The translations under genes and the position numbers were made by a program. Shown here one piece after another: positions 1-6,005 of a DNA stretch of 8,207 nucleotides; positions within the stretch are counted from its first letter, which is position 1, and every line of letters begins with the position of its first letter. The stretch lies in contig CAYJGQ010000096.1 of NCBI GenBank assembly GCA_964369885.1, positions 1 through 8,207 of the forward strand, written 5' to 3'. This stretch comes from Heteroruminococcus sp964369885. GTDB lineage: Bacteria; Bacillota; Clostridia; Oscillospirales; Ruminococcaceae. The notes beneath the pieces were generated by a model that made no database searches, was not told where the DNA came from, and saw nothing but the letters and a program-made list of their open reading frames with translations.

Positions 1-110
1 CCAAACCCTACGGCTTTGGCGGCTACCCCTGCCCATGGCAGGGGCCAACACTCCCTCGCCTACGCTCGTGAGGGTTGGGGGCTCCGCCCCGGCCCCTCAC
101 CTTGCTCACT
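1..110. repeat. GC-rich multi-hairpin element
   Basis: This is a run of inverted repeats with no credible gene. CCAAA (1-5) pairs with TTTGG (15-19). CCCCTGCC (26-33) pairs with GGCAGGGG (37-44) around a 3-base loop. GTGAGGG (68-74) pairs with CCCTCAC (94-100) and encloses GGGGC (78-82)/GCCCC (86-90). CCCTC (53-57) can also pair with GAGGG (70-74), so two folds compete. The density of GC-rich stems is typical of dispersed intergenic palindromic elements or structured RNA. I cannot count copies in the genome, so membership of a repeat family is inferred. It lies downstream of the leftward promoter at 326-354, so it may be transcribed as part of a leader. Confidence 0.5.
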
Positions 111-145
111 TAGCTTTTATCCAATATATCCCGAGGAATGCCACC

Positions 146-192
146 GCAAAATTCACCCTGTATGCTCCTGCTTGTCGGGAATTTTGCTTTTT
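146..192 (+). repeat. 9-bp inverted repeat followed by T-tract
   Basis: GCAAAATTC (146-154) and GAATTTTGC (179-187) are perfect inverted repeats 24 bases apart, followed by five Ts (188-192). A second pair, GCCAC (140-144) and GTGGC (200-204), brackets them. Read on the plus strand, the arrangement resembles an intrinsic terminator with an oversized loop. Read on the minus strand, it is an internal stem of the leader transcribed from the promoter at 326-354. The AT-rich stem and large loop make a strong terminator unlikely. Confidence 0.4.
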
Positions 193-223
193 GTGGGAAG
201 TGGCGCAAAGGCTTTGGCTACCC

Positions 224-298
224 TCAACCGCAATTTTTAAGCAGTTGAGTAAAACTACTATTTACACTAATTTTACGCAGTGAATAACAAGAAAGCAT
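224..298 (-). CDS. possible 24-residue leader peptide
   Basis: A 24-codon frame starts at ATG 298 and stops at 224. It begins about 20 bases after the expected start of transcription from the consensus promoter at 326-354. A G-rich stretch (303-309, complementary strand) lies just upstream and could act as a Shine-Dalgarno site. That stretch falls in the loop and 3' arm of a small hairpin, ACACCC/GGGTGT (300-316), which could occlude it. The peptide has Ser, Leu and Lys but no recognisable domain. It could be a leader peptide of a downstream gene off the left edge or a chance frame. The promoter position is the only real support. Confidence 0.2.
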   Translation of the reverse strand: MLSCYSLRKISVNSSFTQLLKNCG

Positions 299-325
299 AA
301 CACCCCCCCTGGGTGTAGTGTCTTT

Positions 326-354
326 AGTATACGCCTTGTTTTGCCCACTGTCAA
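326..354 (-). promoter_or_regulatory. consensus sigma-A promoter reading leftward
   Basis: On the minus strand, TTGACA (349-354) and TATACT (326-331) are separated by exactly 17 bases. The -35 box is a perfect match and the -10 box differs at one position. Transcription should begin near 319 and run off the left edge. The promoter lies beyond the terminator of the leftward nitroreductase gene, so it opens a new transcription unit rather than serving that gene. Nothing in 1-319 is a conventional gene, so the product is either a long leader of a gene outside the window or a non-coding RNA. Confidence 0.75.
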
Positions 355-360
355 GGACAC

Positions 361-395
361 AAAAAACACACCGCCCAAAATAAGCGGTGTGTTTT
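361..395 (-). terminator. intrinsic terminator of the nitroreductase gene
   Basis: AAAACACACCGC (363-374) and GCGGTGTGTTTT (384-395) form a 12-bp perfect stem with a 9-base loop. On the minus strand the stem runs into six Us. It starts 33 bases past the nitroreductase stop codon. The plus-strand side also ends in a T-rich stretch, so it may stop transcription from both directions. Confidence 0.85.
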
Positions 396-427
396 GTTAC
401 ATAGCGTAGGTTTGGGGCCTGCTGCAT

Positions 428-952
428 TTAGTCAATGTAGCATATAACCTCGGGTTTGCGGGGTTTTGGCTCGGGGTTGGTGGGGCTTTGTGCGTAACCA
501 ATAAGCGAGGCGGTGTAAACCGCATAACCCTCGGGCAGGCCCATTTGGGTTAGGTGGTCGTTTATGGCCTTGTCGTCCCACACATCCCTAAACTGGTTTA
601 TCCAGCAGCTGCCAAGGCCAAGGTCGTGGGCGGCCAACAGAATGTTCTCAACGGCGGCCGAGCAATCGGCCATGGAATTTTTGCCGTCGCGCGGGGCCGA
701 AATCAGAATTATTGCGGGTGCGCCGTAGAGGTTATAGCCATCACGTCCGGTTGCATCTCCCACCATTTTGGCAAGTTTTTGCACCTTTTGTGGGTTGTTA
801 ATAACAATGAAATGCCAGTTTTGCTGACCCATTGCACTGGGGGCATAAATGGCGGCCTGCATAATCTGCTCAAGCTGATCCCGCTGTGGGGCTTTGTCGG
901 TATACTTACGGGTACTGCGTCGCTCAAGAAGATTTTTCATAACTGATGTCAT
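428..952 (-). CDS. nitroreductase family protein (FMN-dependent oxidoreductase)
   Basis: This 174-residue protein has the usual length of a short nitroreductase. Such enzymes are cytoplasmic FMN homodimers that pass electrons from NAD(P)H to nitro compounds, quinones or flavins; the natural substrate cannot be told here. The N-terminal FMN-binding motif RRSTRKY (11-17), the PSAMGQQNWHF segment (38-48), the GAPAIILI strand (77-84) and the helix DCSAAVENILLAAHDLGLGS (96-115) are all in family order. The start at 952 is favoured by AGGAGG seven bases upstream; a second Met at residue 5 has no better site. It lies 129 bases downstream of trkH on the same strand, with no terminator between them, so some transcription may read in from trk. 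I see no well-spaced promoter of its own: a TTGACA (1007-1012) lacks a -10 box at the right distance. A strong terminator follows the stop. Confidence 0.93.
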   Translation of the reverse strand: MTSVMKNLLERRSTRKYTDKAPQRDQLEQIMQAAIYAPSAMGQQNWHFIVINNPQKVQKLAKMVGDATGRDGYNLYGAPAIILISAPRDGKNSMADCSAAVENILLAAHDLGLGSCWINQFRDVWDDKAINDHLTQMGLPEGYAVYTASLIGYAQSPTNPEPKPRKPEVICYID

Positions 953-1081
953 GGCTATTCCTCCTAAAAATAATATTTATGCACCTGTGGGTGGCAATTG
1001 CTATACTGTCAAATAAGCCTACATAAAAAGCTACCACTTAATTATTAACTGCAGGGCCAATAATATTCGCAGTAGGGCACT

Positions 1082-2533
1082 TTACTTGCGCCAGGTTGAG
1101 GGCGCAAATAGGAAGAGCATTGGGAATATTTCCAGTCGGCCAAACAGCATACCAATTGAGAGCACAAACTTTGATAAATCCGACAACCCTGCGTAGTTGC
1201 CCACCGCGCCAACAGCGCCAAGGCCGGGGCCTATGTTGTTAACACAGGCAATCACCGCCGTTACGGTGGTTTCAAAATCCAGGTTGTCAAAGCTTACAAT
1301 TATCATGGAAAGACCGCACAGTATGCAGTATATTGCAAAAAACGCGTGGACATTGTGCACCACGCCGTCGCTTAGTGCGCGACCCTCCATGCGCACACGC
1401 TTTACCGCCCGTGGGTGAAGCAGTTTTTGCAGCTCATTTTTGGCCGATTTGAAGAGTATTACGGCTCGTGCGGTTTTTATGCCACCGCCTGTCGATCCTG
1501 CACAGGCACCCAGCACCATAAGCCCCACCAAAAGCACACGGGAGTATTGCGGCCACAGGTTAAAGTCGGCCGTGGCGTAACCTGTGGTGGTGGTGATGGA
1601 GGACACCTGAAAGAAGGCGTGATGAAAGGCCTCAAACATGGTGGGGAAGTAGGAGCTTATATTTATGGCAATTGTGATGGTTGAAAAGGCAATAATACCA
1701 AGATAGGCCCACAGCTCCTGACTTTTTAGCACCGAGCGTACATCCTTTATCAGCAGTAGGTAGTAAAGGTTAAAGTTTATGCCAAACAGCATCATAAATA
1801 CCGAGATAACCCCTTGCAGGTAAAAGCTGTCGTAGGCGGCAATGCTGGAATTTTTTATGGAAAATCCACCCGTGCCGGCCGTGCCAAAGGCGTGAACAAA
1901 GCTATCATAAATTGGCATTCCGCCAAAAAGCAGCAGAATTATTTCTATAATGGTCATGCCGATGTATATGCCGTACAGCACACGGGCGGTGGAACGCATG
2001 GTGGGGGCAAGCTTGCCCACAACCGGGCCCGGGCTTTCGGCGCGCAGTATGTGCAGGGAGTCGCCCTGACCTGCCGGCACAATGGCCAACATAAACACCA
2101 GTATGCCCATGCCACCCACCCAGTGGGTAAAACTGCGCCAAAACAGTATGGACAGCGGCAGACCCTCAATTTGCGTGAGTATGCTTGCCCCTGTGGTGGT
2201 AAAGCCCGATACGGTCTCAAACCAGCAGTCCAAAAAGCTTGGTATTGCGCCACTTAAAAAGAAGGGGAGCGCACCAAAAAGGGAGATGGTCATCCAGCCC
2301 AAGGCCACAATGACAAATCCCTCTCTTGCGTATATTATATTTTTACCCATGCTGCCCTTTGTTGCAATGCGCAAAATCACCGACAACAAAAACAGCAGTA
2401 TTATTACAATTCCAAATGCGGTTTGGCTGTTTGTTTCATTTTTATACAGTGCTATTAAAAACGAGGGGAGCATCAAAATGGCCTCAAGGCGCAAAATGTG
2501 GCCAATAAAATGAAATATTGCCCGCCTATTCAT
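1082..2533 (-). CDS. trkH: TrkH-type potassium uptake channel subunit
   Basis: The protein has 483 residues and many hydrophobic helices, the usual size for TrkH/KtrB-family K+ translocators in the cytoplasmic membrane. All four pore loops with their filter glycines are visible: SGFTTTGAS (109-117), GTAGTGGFS (217-225), SSITTTTGYATADFN (311-325) and NNIGPGLGAVG (432-442). The GSTGGGIK segment (346-353) is the characteristic stretch after the third pore. The frame stays open upstream to 2629, but that extension overlaps trkA. The start at 2533 has the sequence GGGGAGGAG five bases upstream and gives a normal TrkH N-terminus. The ATG lies one base beyond the trkA stop codon, and its ribosome site is encoded by the last codons of trkA, so the two are translationally coupled. 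TrkA binds the cytoplasmic face and gates the channel with nucleotide. Nothing looks damaged. Confidence 0.96.
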   Translation of the reverse strand: MNRRAIFHFIGHILRLEAILMLPSFLIALYKNETNSQTAFGIVIILLFLLSVILRIATKGSMGKNIIYAREGFVIVALGWMTISLFGALPFFLSGAIPSFLDCWFETVSGFTTTGASILTQIEGLPLSILFWRSFTHWVGGMGILVFMLAIVPAGQGDSLHILRAESPGPVVGKLAPTMRSTARVLYGIYIGMTIIEIILLLFGGMPIYDSFVHAFGTAGTGGFSIKNSSIAAYDSFYLQGVISVFMMLFGINFNLYYLLLIKDVRSVLKSQELWAYLGIIAFSTITIAINISSYFPTMFEAFHHAFFQVSSITTTTGYATADFNLWPQYSRVLLVGLMVLGACAGSTGGGIKTARAVILFKSAKNELQKLLHPRAVKRVRMEGRALSDGVVHNVHAFFAIYCILCGLSMIIVSFDNLDFETTVTAVIACVNNIGPGLGAVGAVGNYAGLSDLSKFVLSIGMLFGRLEIFPMLFLFAPSTWRK

Positions 2534-2534
2534 T

Positions 2535-3914
2535 TTACTCCTCCCCTCTCTTGTCCAGAGCAAGTAGTCCGGTAAGCTCGGAGATGGCAAGCATTTTGTC
2601 GGCCACCGCAATGATGGTATCGTTTGCACGAATTACATCGTTACCGCTGGGGATAATCACCTCACGGCCGCCACGAATTATACAGGCAATGAGGGTGTTT
2701 TTGCGCAGAGGCAGTTCTGACAGGGCCACCTCAAGGTAGGGGAAGGCCTTGTCCACATGAAATTCTATGGCCTCGGTTTGGCCGTCGCCCAGTCGGTGTA
2801 GCGCCATAACCCCCTCGCCGGGAGCGTGGTCGGCCGCGCGTACATAGCCCACAATTTCATTTGCGGTTAAAAGTTTTGGGCTTATCATGGTGTCTATGCC
2901 CTTATCCTGAAAAATTGGGTTGTACATAACACGGTTTATTTTTGTTATGCATTTTTGCACCCCAAGGGAGTTTGCACACATTGAAATAACGAGGTTTTCC
3001 TCGTCAATACCTGTAAGTGTAACCAGTGCATCGGCCTCGGTTATGCCCTGGGATATCAAAAACTCGGGCAGAGAGCCGTCGCCGTTTATCACAAGTGCAT
3101 GGGGTAGCAGGTCATCAAGTTGATCGCAACGCTCGGGGCGTTGTTCTATTATGGTTACCTTTACACGGCTACCCAGCAGTTTTGCAAGGTATACCGCTAT
3201 GCGGCTTCCTCCAACAATCATTACATTTTTAACCTTTTGGTTTTCAATGCCCAAATCCTTGGCAAGGACGCCCAGGTCCTGCATGGCGGCCGTTATTGTA
3301 AGGCGGTCGCCCGCCTGAATCATAAAATCTCCACTGGGTATAAAGGTCTCGCCGTCACGCTCGGCCACGCAGATTAGCATGCGTACCTTTGTAACCCCCG
3401 AAAGCTGGTACAACCTGCGCCCAACAAGGGGGCAGTGGGGCTGTACCTTTAGTTCTACAAGCTCCACTCGGCGCTTTGCAAAACTCTCGCGCTTTGAAAA
3501 TGCTGTAAGCTCAAGCAGGCGATAAATTTCGTGGGCGGTTGTGCGCTCGGGGTTTATGGTCATGGAAAGCCCCAGCTCCTCCTTTAGAAAACGTGCCTGC
3601 TGCTCATATTCAGGGTTGCGCACCCTGGCTATTGTATGGCGGCAACCCAGTTTTTTGGCCAATACACAACAAAGCAAATTAACCTCATCCTGGCTTGTAG
3701 CCGCAATTAGAAAATCGGCGTTGGCCACCCCGGCCTCGGTTTGGGCACTTATGCTCGCACCGTTGCCCTGAAGCACCATTACATCCAGCTCCTCCTGAGA
3801 TTGCTCAAGCACCTTGGCATTGCTGTCGATAACGGTGACATCATGCCCCTCTTCCGATAGCTGTTTTGTAAGGGTGTAACCCACCTTACCGTCCCCTATA
3901 ATGACAATTCGCAT
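2535..3914 (-). CDS. trkA: TrkA-type NAD(H)-binding regulator of potassium uptake
   Basis: This is a 459-residue cytoplasmic protein with two tandem RCK units, the E. coli TrkA architecture rather than the single-unit KtrA form. The first Rossmann motif is GDGKVG (7-12), with Asp30 at the end of strand two, as expected for NAD(H) ribose binding. The first C-terminal regulatory lobe covers about 140-220. The second Rossmann fold begins VMIVGGSRIA (231-240), with Glu257 in the acidic position. Its last glycine is replaced by alanine, so the second site may bind nucleotide differently or not at all. The second C-terminal lobe runs from about 375 to 450. GGGGAGAA lies upstream of the ATG at 3914. 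A promoter with 17-base spacing (4000-4028) gives an untranslated leader of about 80 bases. trkH follows one base after the stop. Confidence 0.96.
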   Translation of the reverse strand: MRIVIIGDGKVGYTLTKQLSEEGHDVTVIDSNAKVLEQSQEELDVMVLQGNGASISAQTEAGVANADFLIAATSQDEVNLLCCVLAKKLGCRHTIARVRNPEYEQQARFLKEELGLSMTINPERTTAHEIYRLLELTAFSKRESFAKRRVELVELKVQPHCPLVGRRLYQLSGVTKVRMLICVAERDGETFIPSGDFMIQAGDRLTITAAMQDLGVLAKDLGIENQKVKNVMIVGGSRIAVYLAKLLGSRVKVTIIEQRPERCDQLDDLLPHALVINGDGSLPEFLISQGITEADALVTLTGIDEENLVISMCANSLGVQKCITKINRVMYNPIFQDKGIDTMISPKLLTANEIVGYVRAADHAPGEGVMALHRLGDGQTEAIEFHVDKAFPYLEVALSELPLRKNTLIACIIRGGREVIIPSGNDVIRANDTIIAVADKMLAISELTGLLALDKRGEE

Positions 3915-3967
3915 AGCTTAGTTCTCCCCAAAAGGCCACAGAGCCTTATGTTGCAACAATAAATATT

Positions 3968-3990
3968 CCTTTTTAAACCACTTTAAAAGG
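3968..3990 (-). promoter_or_regulatory. 5' leader hairpin of the trkAH transcript
   Basis: CCTTTT-T-AAA (3968-3977) and TTTAAAAGG (3982-3990) form a nine-pair stem with one bulged base and a four-base loop. It starts within a few bases of the expected trkA transcription start (about 3993). A second small stem, AAGGC (3932-3936)/GCCTT (3943-3947), lies nearer the ATG. The first could stabilise the 5' end of the mRNA. It is too small to be a c-di-AMP riboswitch, which sometimes precedes K+ transport genes. Confidence 0.4.
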
Positions 3991-3999
3991 TATGGTAAG

Positions 4000-4028
4000 A
4001 CTATACACGAAAACACATCAAATATCAA
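4000..4028 (-). promoter_or_regulatory. trkAH promoter
   Basis: On the minus strand, TTGATA (4023-4028) and TATAGT (4000-4005) are separated by 17 bases, a good sigma-A match. Transcription should start near 3993, about 80 bases before the trkA ATG. It separates trkAH transcription from the upstream uxaC gene on the same strand. Confidence 0.75.
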
Positions 4029-4037
4029 TAAAAATCG

Positions 4038-4075
4038 AGGGTATATTCTTGTGTAGTTCTACAAAAATATTCCCT
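4038..4075. promoter_or_regulatory. 38-bp quasi-palindrome upstream of the trk promoter
   Basis: The two arms AGGGTATATTCTTGTGTAG (4038-4056) and CTACAAAAATATTCCCT (4059-4075) are imperfect inverted repeats around a two-base centre. Apart from two mismatches and a two-base bulge, all positions pair. It lies about nine bases upstream of the trk -35 box and outside the predicted transcript. That position suits a dimeric DNA-binding activator better than an RNA structure. No regulator can be named from the sequence. Confidence 0.45.
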
Positions 4076-4130
4076 ATTATGGCCACAAAAATTCATTATT
4101 ACCCCTTATGTGCGGCCCAACTGCCAAGGC

Positions 4131-4169
4131 CATACCCTGCAGGGCCTATTTTGCCCACAGGGTATGACC
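4131..4169 (-). repeat. hairpin downstream of uxaC, no U-tract
   Basis: CATACCCTG (4131-4139) pairs with CAGGGTATG (4158-4166), with a further inner stem GGGC (4142-4145)/GCCC (4153-4156) and outer GG/CC pairs. It begins 17 bases past the uxaC stop codon. Neither strand has a T-run after the stem, so it does not fit the ordinary intrinsic terminator. It may act as a 3' end stabiliser or a processing site for the uxaC mRNA, or be a copy of a dispersed palindrome. Confidence 0.5.
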
Positions 4170-4186
4170 TAAAATAGCAAAAATAC

Positions 4187-5620
4187 TTACAGCCCAAAGT
4201 AGCGCAGGGCATTTTTATAGCAGATACCCTCCACAATTTTTTTCAGGGCCTTTTCATCGTTTGGATACTCGCCGTTTTCCACCCAACCACCAATTAGGTT
4301 GCACAGTATGCGCCTGAAGTAGTCGTGACGTGCATAGGATAAAAATGAGCGAGAGTCGGTAAGCATACCCACAAAATTGCCCAGCACACCAAGGTTTGCA
4401 AGGGAGGTCAGTTGATCGATCATGCCTGTTTTTGTGTCGCTAAACCACCAGGCCGACCCATGCTGAATTTTTGCCGCTATCTCGTCCGACTGAAAACTGC
4501 CTATAATAGTGCCAATTTGGGCGTTGTCTATTGGGTTTAGGGAGTATAGTATTGTTTTGGGGCACTGCGCACTTTGCTCAAGCTCGCTTAGCATGGCCGC
4601 AATGTTGCCACCACAGCTGTTTTGCGCAATAACATCATATCCCGTGTCGGGGCCAAGTTTTTGCAGGGCCGCTTTGTTTACGTTGCGCAGGCAGGAGTAA
4701 TGAATCTGCATAACAATTCCAAGGCGGTGGTACTCCCGCGCAAGGTGTAAAAGTGTGGCGGTGCGGTAGCCGTCGGCCTCCTCGGTGGTGAGTTTTTCCC
4801 CCCTCATGGCCTTCTTAAATGTGATGTCGGCCTGCGTTACGCTGCAGGGGGTAAAGGGCACATAATCCAGCCCGTGATCACTTGCGGCACAGCCCGCCTT
4901 GGCAAAACACTCAAGGCGCTGGCTCAGTGCCATCCAAAGCTCCTGTATATTTGCAAAACCCTCCTGCCCAACACTTTGGGCAAGCTTTCCAATGTAGTCG
5001 GCAAAACCGTCAGTGGCTATGTTCACCGCCTTGTCGGGCCTAAAAGAGGGAAGCACCTTTACGCTTATTGTGGGGTCGGCGGCAATTTTTTCGTGCCACT
5101 CAAGGCTATCTATGGGGTCATCGGTGGTGCCAATCATCTCCACATTAAATCGGGCTATCATGCCACGGGCGGTAAGCGCCGCATCGTTTTGCAGCTTATC
5201 CTTGGTAAGCTCCCAAATTTCGTCCAGGCTGTCGGGCGACATATGCCCCTCGTAACCAAAAAACTTGCGCAGCTCAAGGTTGCACCAGTGATATATCGGG
5301 CTACCAATGGCCATCTCCAGCGCCTGAGCAAATTTTTCCATGCGCTGTTTGCCCTCCATATCGCCTGTTATATATTCCTCGGGCACACCGTTGGAGCGCA
5401 TCAAACGCCATTTATAATGATCGCCAATATATGTCCCCTCGGGGGTGCGCCCCCCCAGCCACACCTGCGAAAGATCCTCAAACTTTCTGTCCTCAAAAAT
5501 CTCTCGGGCAGGGATGTGGCAATGGTAATCCACCACCGGCAGATGTTCTGCGTAGTCGTGAAATAGGTGTTTTGCTGTCTGGGTTTCAAGGAGAAAATCC
5601 TTGTCCATAAATGTTTTCAT
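4187..5620 (-). CDS. uxaC: uronate isomerase (glucuronate/galacturonate isomerase)
   Basis: The 477-residue product converts D-glucuronate to D-fructuronate and D-galacturonate to D-tagaturonate, the first cytoplasmic step of hexuronate breakdown. It is an amidohydrolase-fold enzyme of normal length. The metal-binding DYHCH motif is at 31-35. RFNVEMIGTTDDP (157-169), SDHGLDY (247-253), QIHYSCLRN (305-313) with His307 and Arg312, YSLNPIDN (359-366), WWFSDTKTGM (391-400) and TDSRSFLSYARHDYFRR (421-437) are family signatures in order. The start at 5620 gives the typical N-terminus MKTFMDKDFL. The frame stays open to an ATG at 5731, but that extension is not family-like. The ribosome site is odd: AAAAGGAGGA lies 27 bases upstream, with a small GC stem between it and the ATG. 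No other uronate pathway gene is in view; the divergent neighbour is a TRAP-type binding protein. Confidence 0.96.
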   Translation of the reverse strand: MKTFMDKDFLLETQTAKHLFHDYAEHLPVVDYHCHIPAREIFEDRKFEDLSQVWLGGRTPEGTYIGDHYKWRLMRSNGVPEEYITGDMEGKQRMEKFAQALEMAIGSPIYHWCNLELRKFFGYEGHMSPDSLDEIWELTKDKLQNDAALTARGMIARFNVEMIGTTDDPIDSLEWHEKIAADPTISVKVLPSFRPDKAVNIATDGFADYIGKLAQSVGQEGFANIQELWMALSQRLECFAKAGCAASDHGLDYVPFTPCSVTQADITFKKAMRGEKLTTEEADGYRTATLLHLAREYHRLGIVMQIHYSCLRNVNKAALQKLGPDTGYDVIAQNSCGGNIAAMLSELEQSAQCPKTILYSLNPIDNAQIGTIIGSFQSDEIAAKIQHGSAWWFSDTKTGMIDQLTSLANLGVLGNFVGMLTDSRSFLSYARHDYFRRILCNLIGGWVENGEYPNDEKALKKIVEGICYKNALRYFGL

Positions 5621-5657
5621 ATCTCTTTGCCCTGTAAAGTCGGGGCTTCCTCCTTTT
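5621..5657 (-). promoter_or_regulatory. remote Shine-Dalgarno site with intervening stem, uxaC
   Basis: A very strong site, AAAAGGAGGA (5648-5657, minus strand), lies 27 bases from the uxaC ATG, far beyond the usual 5-10. Between them GCCC (5643-5646, minus strand) and GGGC (5629-5632, minus strand) can pair around a 10-base loop. Folding would leave about ten unpaired bases between site and ATG. No alternative start codon lies at normal distance from this site. The nearer sequence, AAAGAGAT, is only a weak site. Confidence 0.4.
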
Positions 5658-5739
5658 AACCGATTATTTGCTGTTTTTTGTGGACACGCTTGGCTAAACT
5701 TCCCTGTAACCTCCAACACATTCGTCCACATACATTTTA

Positions 5740-5768
5740 ATTGTACTCTCTTACTCGGCGTTTTTCAA
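5740..5768 (-). promoter_or_regulatory. uxaC promoter
   Basis: On the minus strand, TTGAAA (5763-5768) and TACAAT (5740-5745) are separated by 17 bases, each one or two positions from the sigma-A consensus. The expected start near 5733 gives a leader of about 113 bases before the uxaC ATG. Confidence 0.7.
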
Positions 5769-5785
5769 TAGCCGCTGTAAATAAT

Positions 5786-5858
5786 CCACAGCAGTGCCCC
5801 TGCACAAATCCACCTACCGCCACCATTTAGATGCAAAATACTGCAGGGCTGCCTGTGG
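5786..5858. repeat. long imperfect inverted repeat between divergent promoters
   Basis: CCACAG-CAG-TGC-CCCTGCA (5786-5804) is an imperfect inverted copy of TGCAGGG-CTG-CCTGTGG (5842-5858); the core CCCTGCA/TGCAGGG is perfect. It sits between the uxaC promoter (5740-5768) and the binding-protein promoter (5891-5919), outside both transcripts. A run of eight Gs (5860-5867) adjoins it. It could be an operator region for a shared regulator or a relic of a palindromic element. No gene lies in 5769-5890. Confidence 0.45.
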
Positions 5859-5890
5859 TGGGGGGGGCTATCCTACCACCCTTGTAAAAG

Positions 5891-5919
5891 TGGACAACCG
5901 CCGCGCCGCGTGGTATATT
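5891..5919 (+). promoter_or_regulatory. promoter of the TRAP-type binding protein gene
   Basis: TGGACA (5891-5896) and TATATT (5914-5919) are 17 bases apart, and the -10 box is extended by TG one base upstream (5911-5912). Transcription should start near 5926, about 80 bases before the ATG at 6006. A second, weaker candidate is TTGACC (5935-5940) with TATTTT 18 bases on. Confidence 0.65.
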
Positions 5920-6005
5920 AAGAGGTAGCAAAACTTGACCTAATTTTTGCAACTACAATATTTTTTAGCATTATTTTTAAGGCAATGCGAAAGGATAAAA
6001 GCGCC

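Noticed and set aside
300..316. ACACCC/GGGTGT hairpin as a terminator
   Set aside because: No T-run follows on either strand, and the stem is only six pairs.
224..427. 67-codon minus-strand frame running from the nitroreductase stop
   Set aside because: It spans the nitroreductase terminator and the promoter at 326-354, so it cannot be one gene. Only its last 24 codons are kept, as a weak candidate.
1000..1012. TTGACA at 1007-1012 (minus) as the nitroreductase -35 box
   Set aside because: No -10-like hexamer lies 16-18 bases downstream. The nearby TATAGC has no acceptable -35 box.
1814..2513. Two overlapping plus-strand open frames opposite trkH
   Set aside because: They mirror trkH codons, have low-complexity composition, and lie within a complete, signature-bearing gene.
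3915..4186. c-di-AMP (ydaO-type) riboswitch upstream of trkAH
   Set aside because: The predicted leader is only about 80 bases, and I do not see the conserved purine-rich joining segments of that class.
4874..5566. 230-codon open frame on the plus strand opposite uxaC
   Set aside because: It is wholly antisense to a clear uxaC, lacks a ribosome site or recognisable domain, and arises from the codon bias of the real gene.
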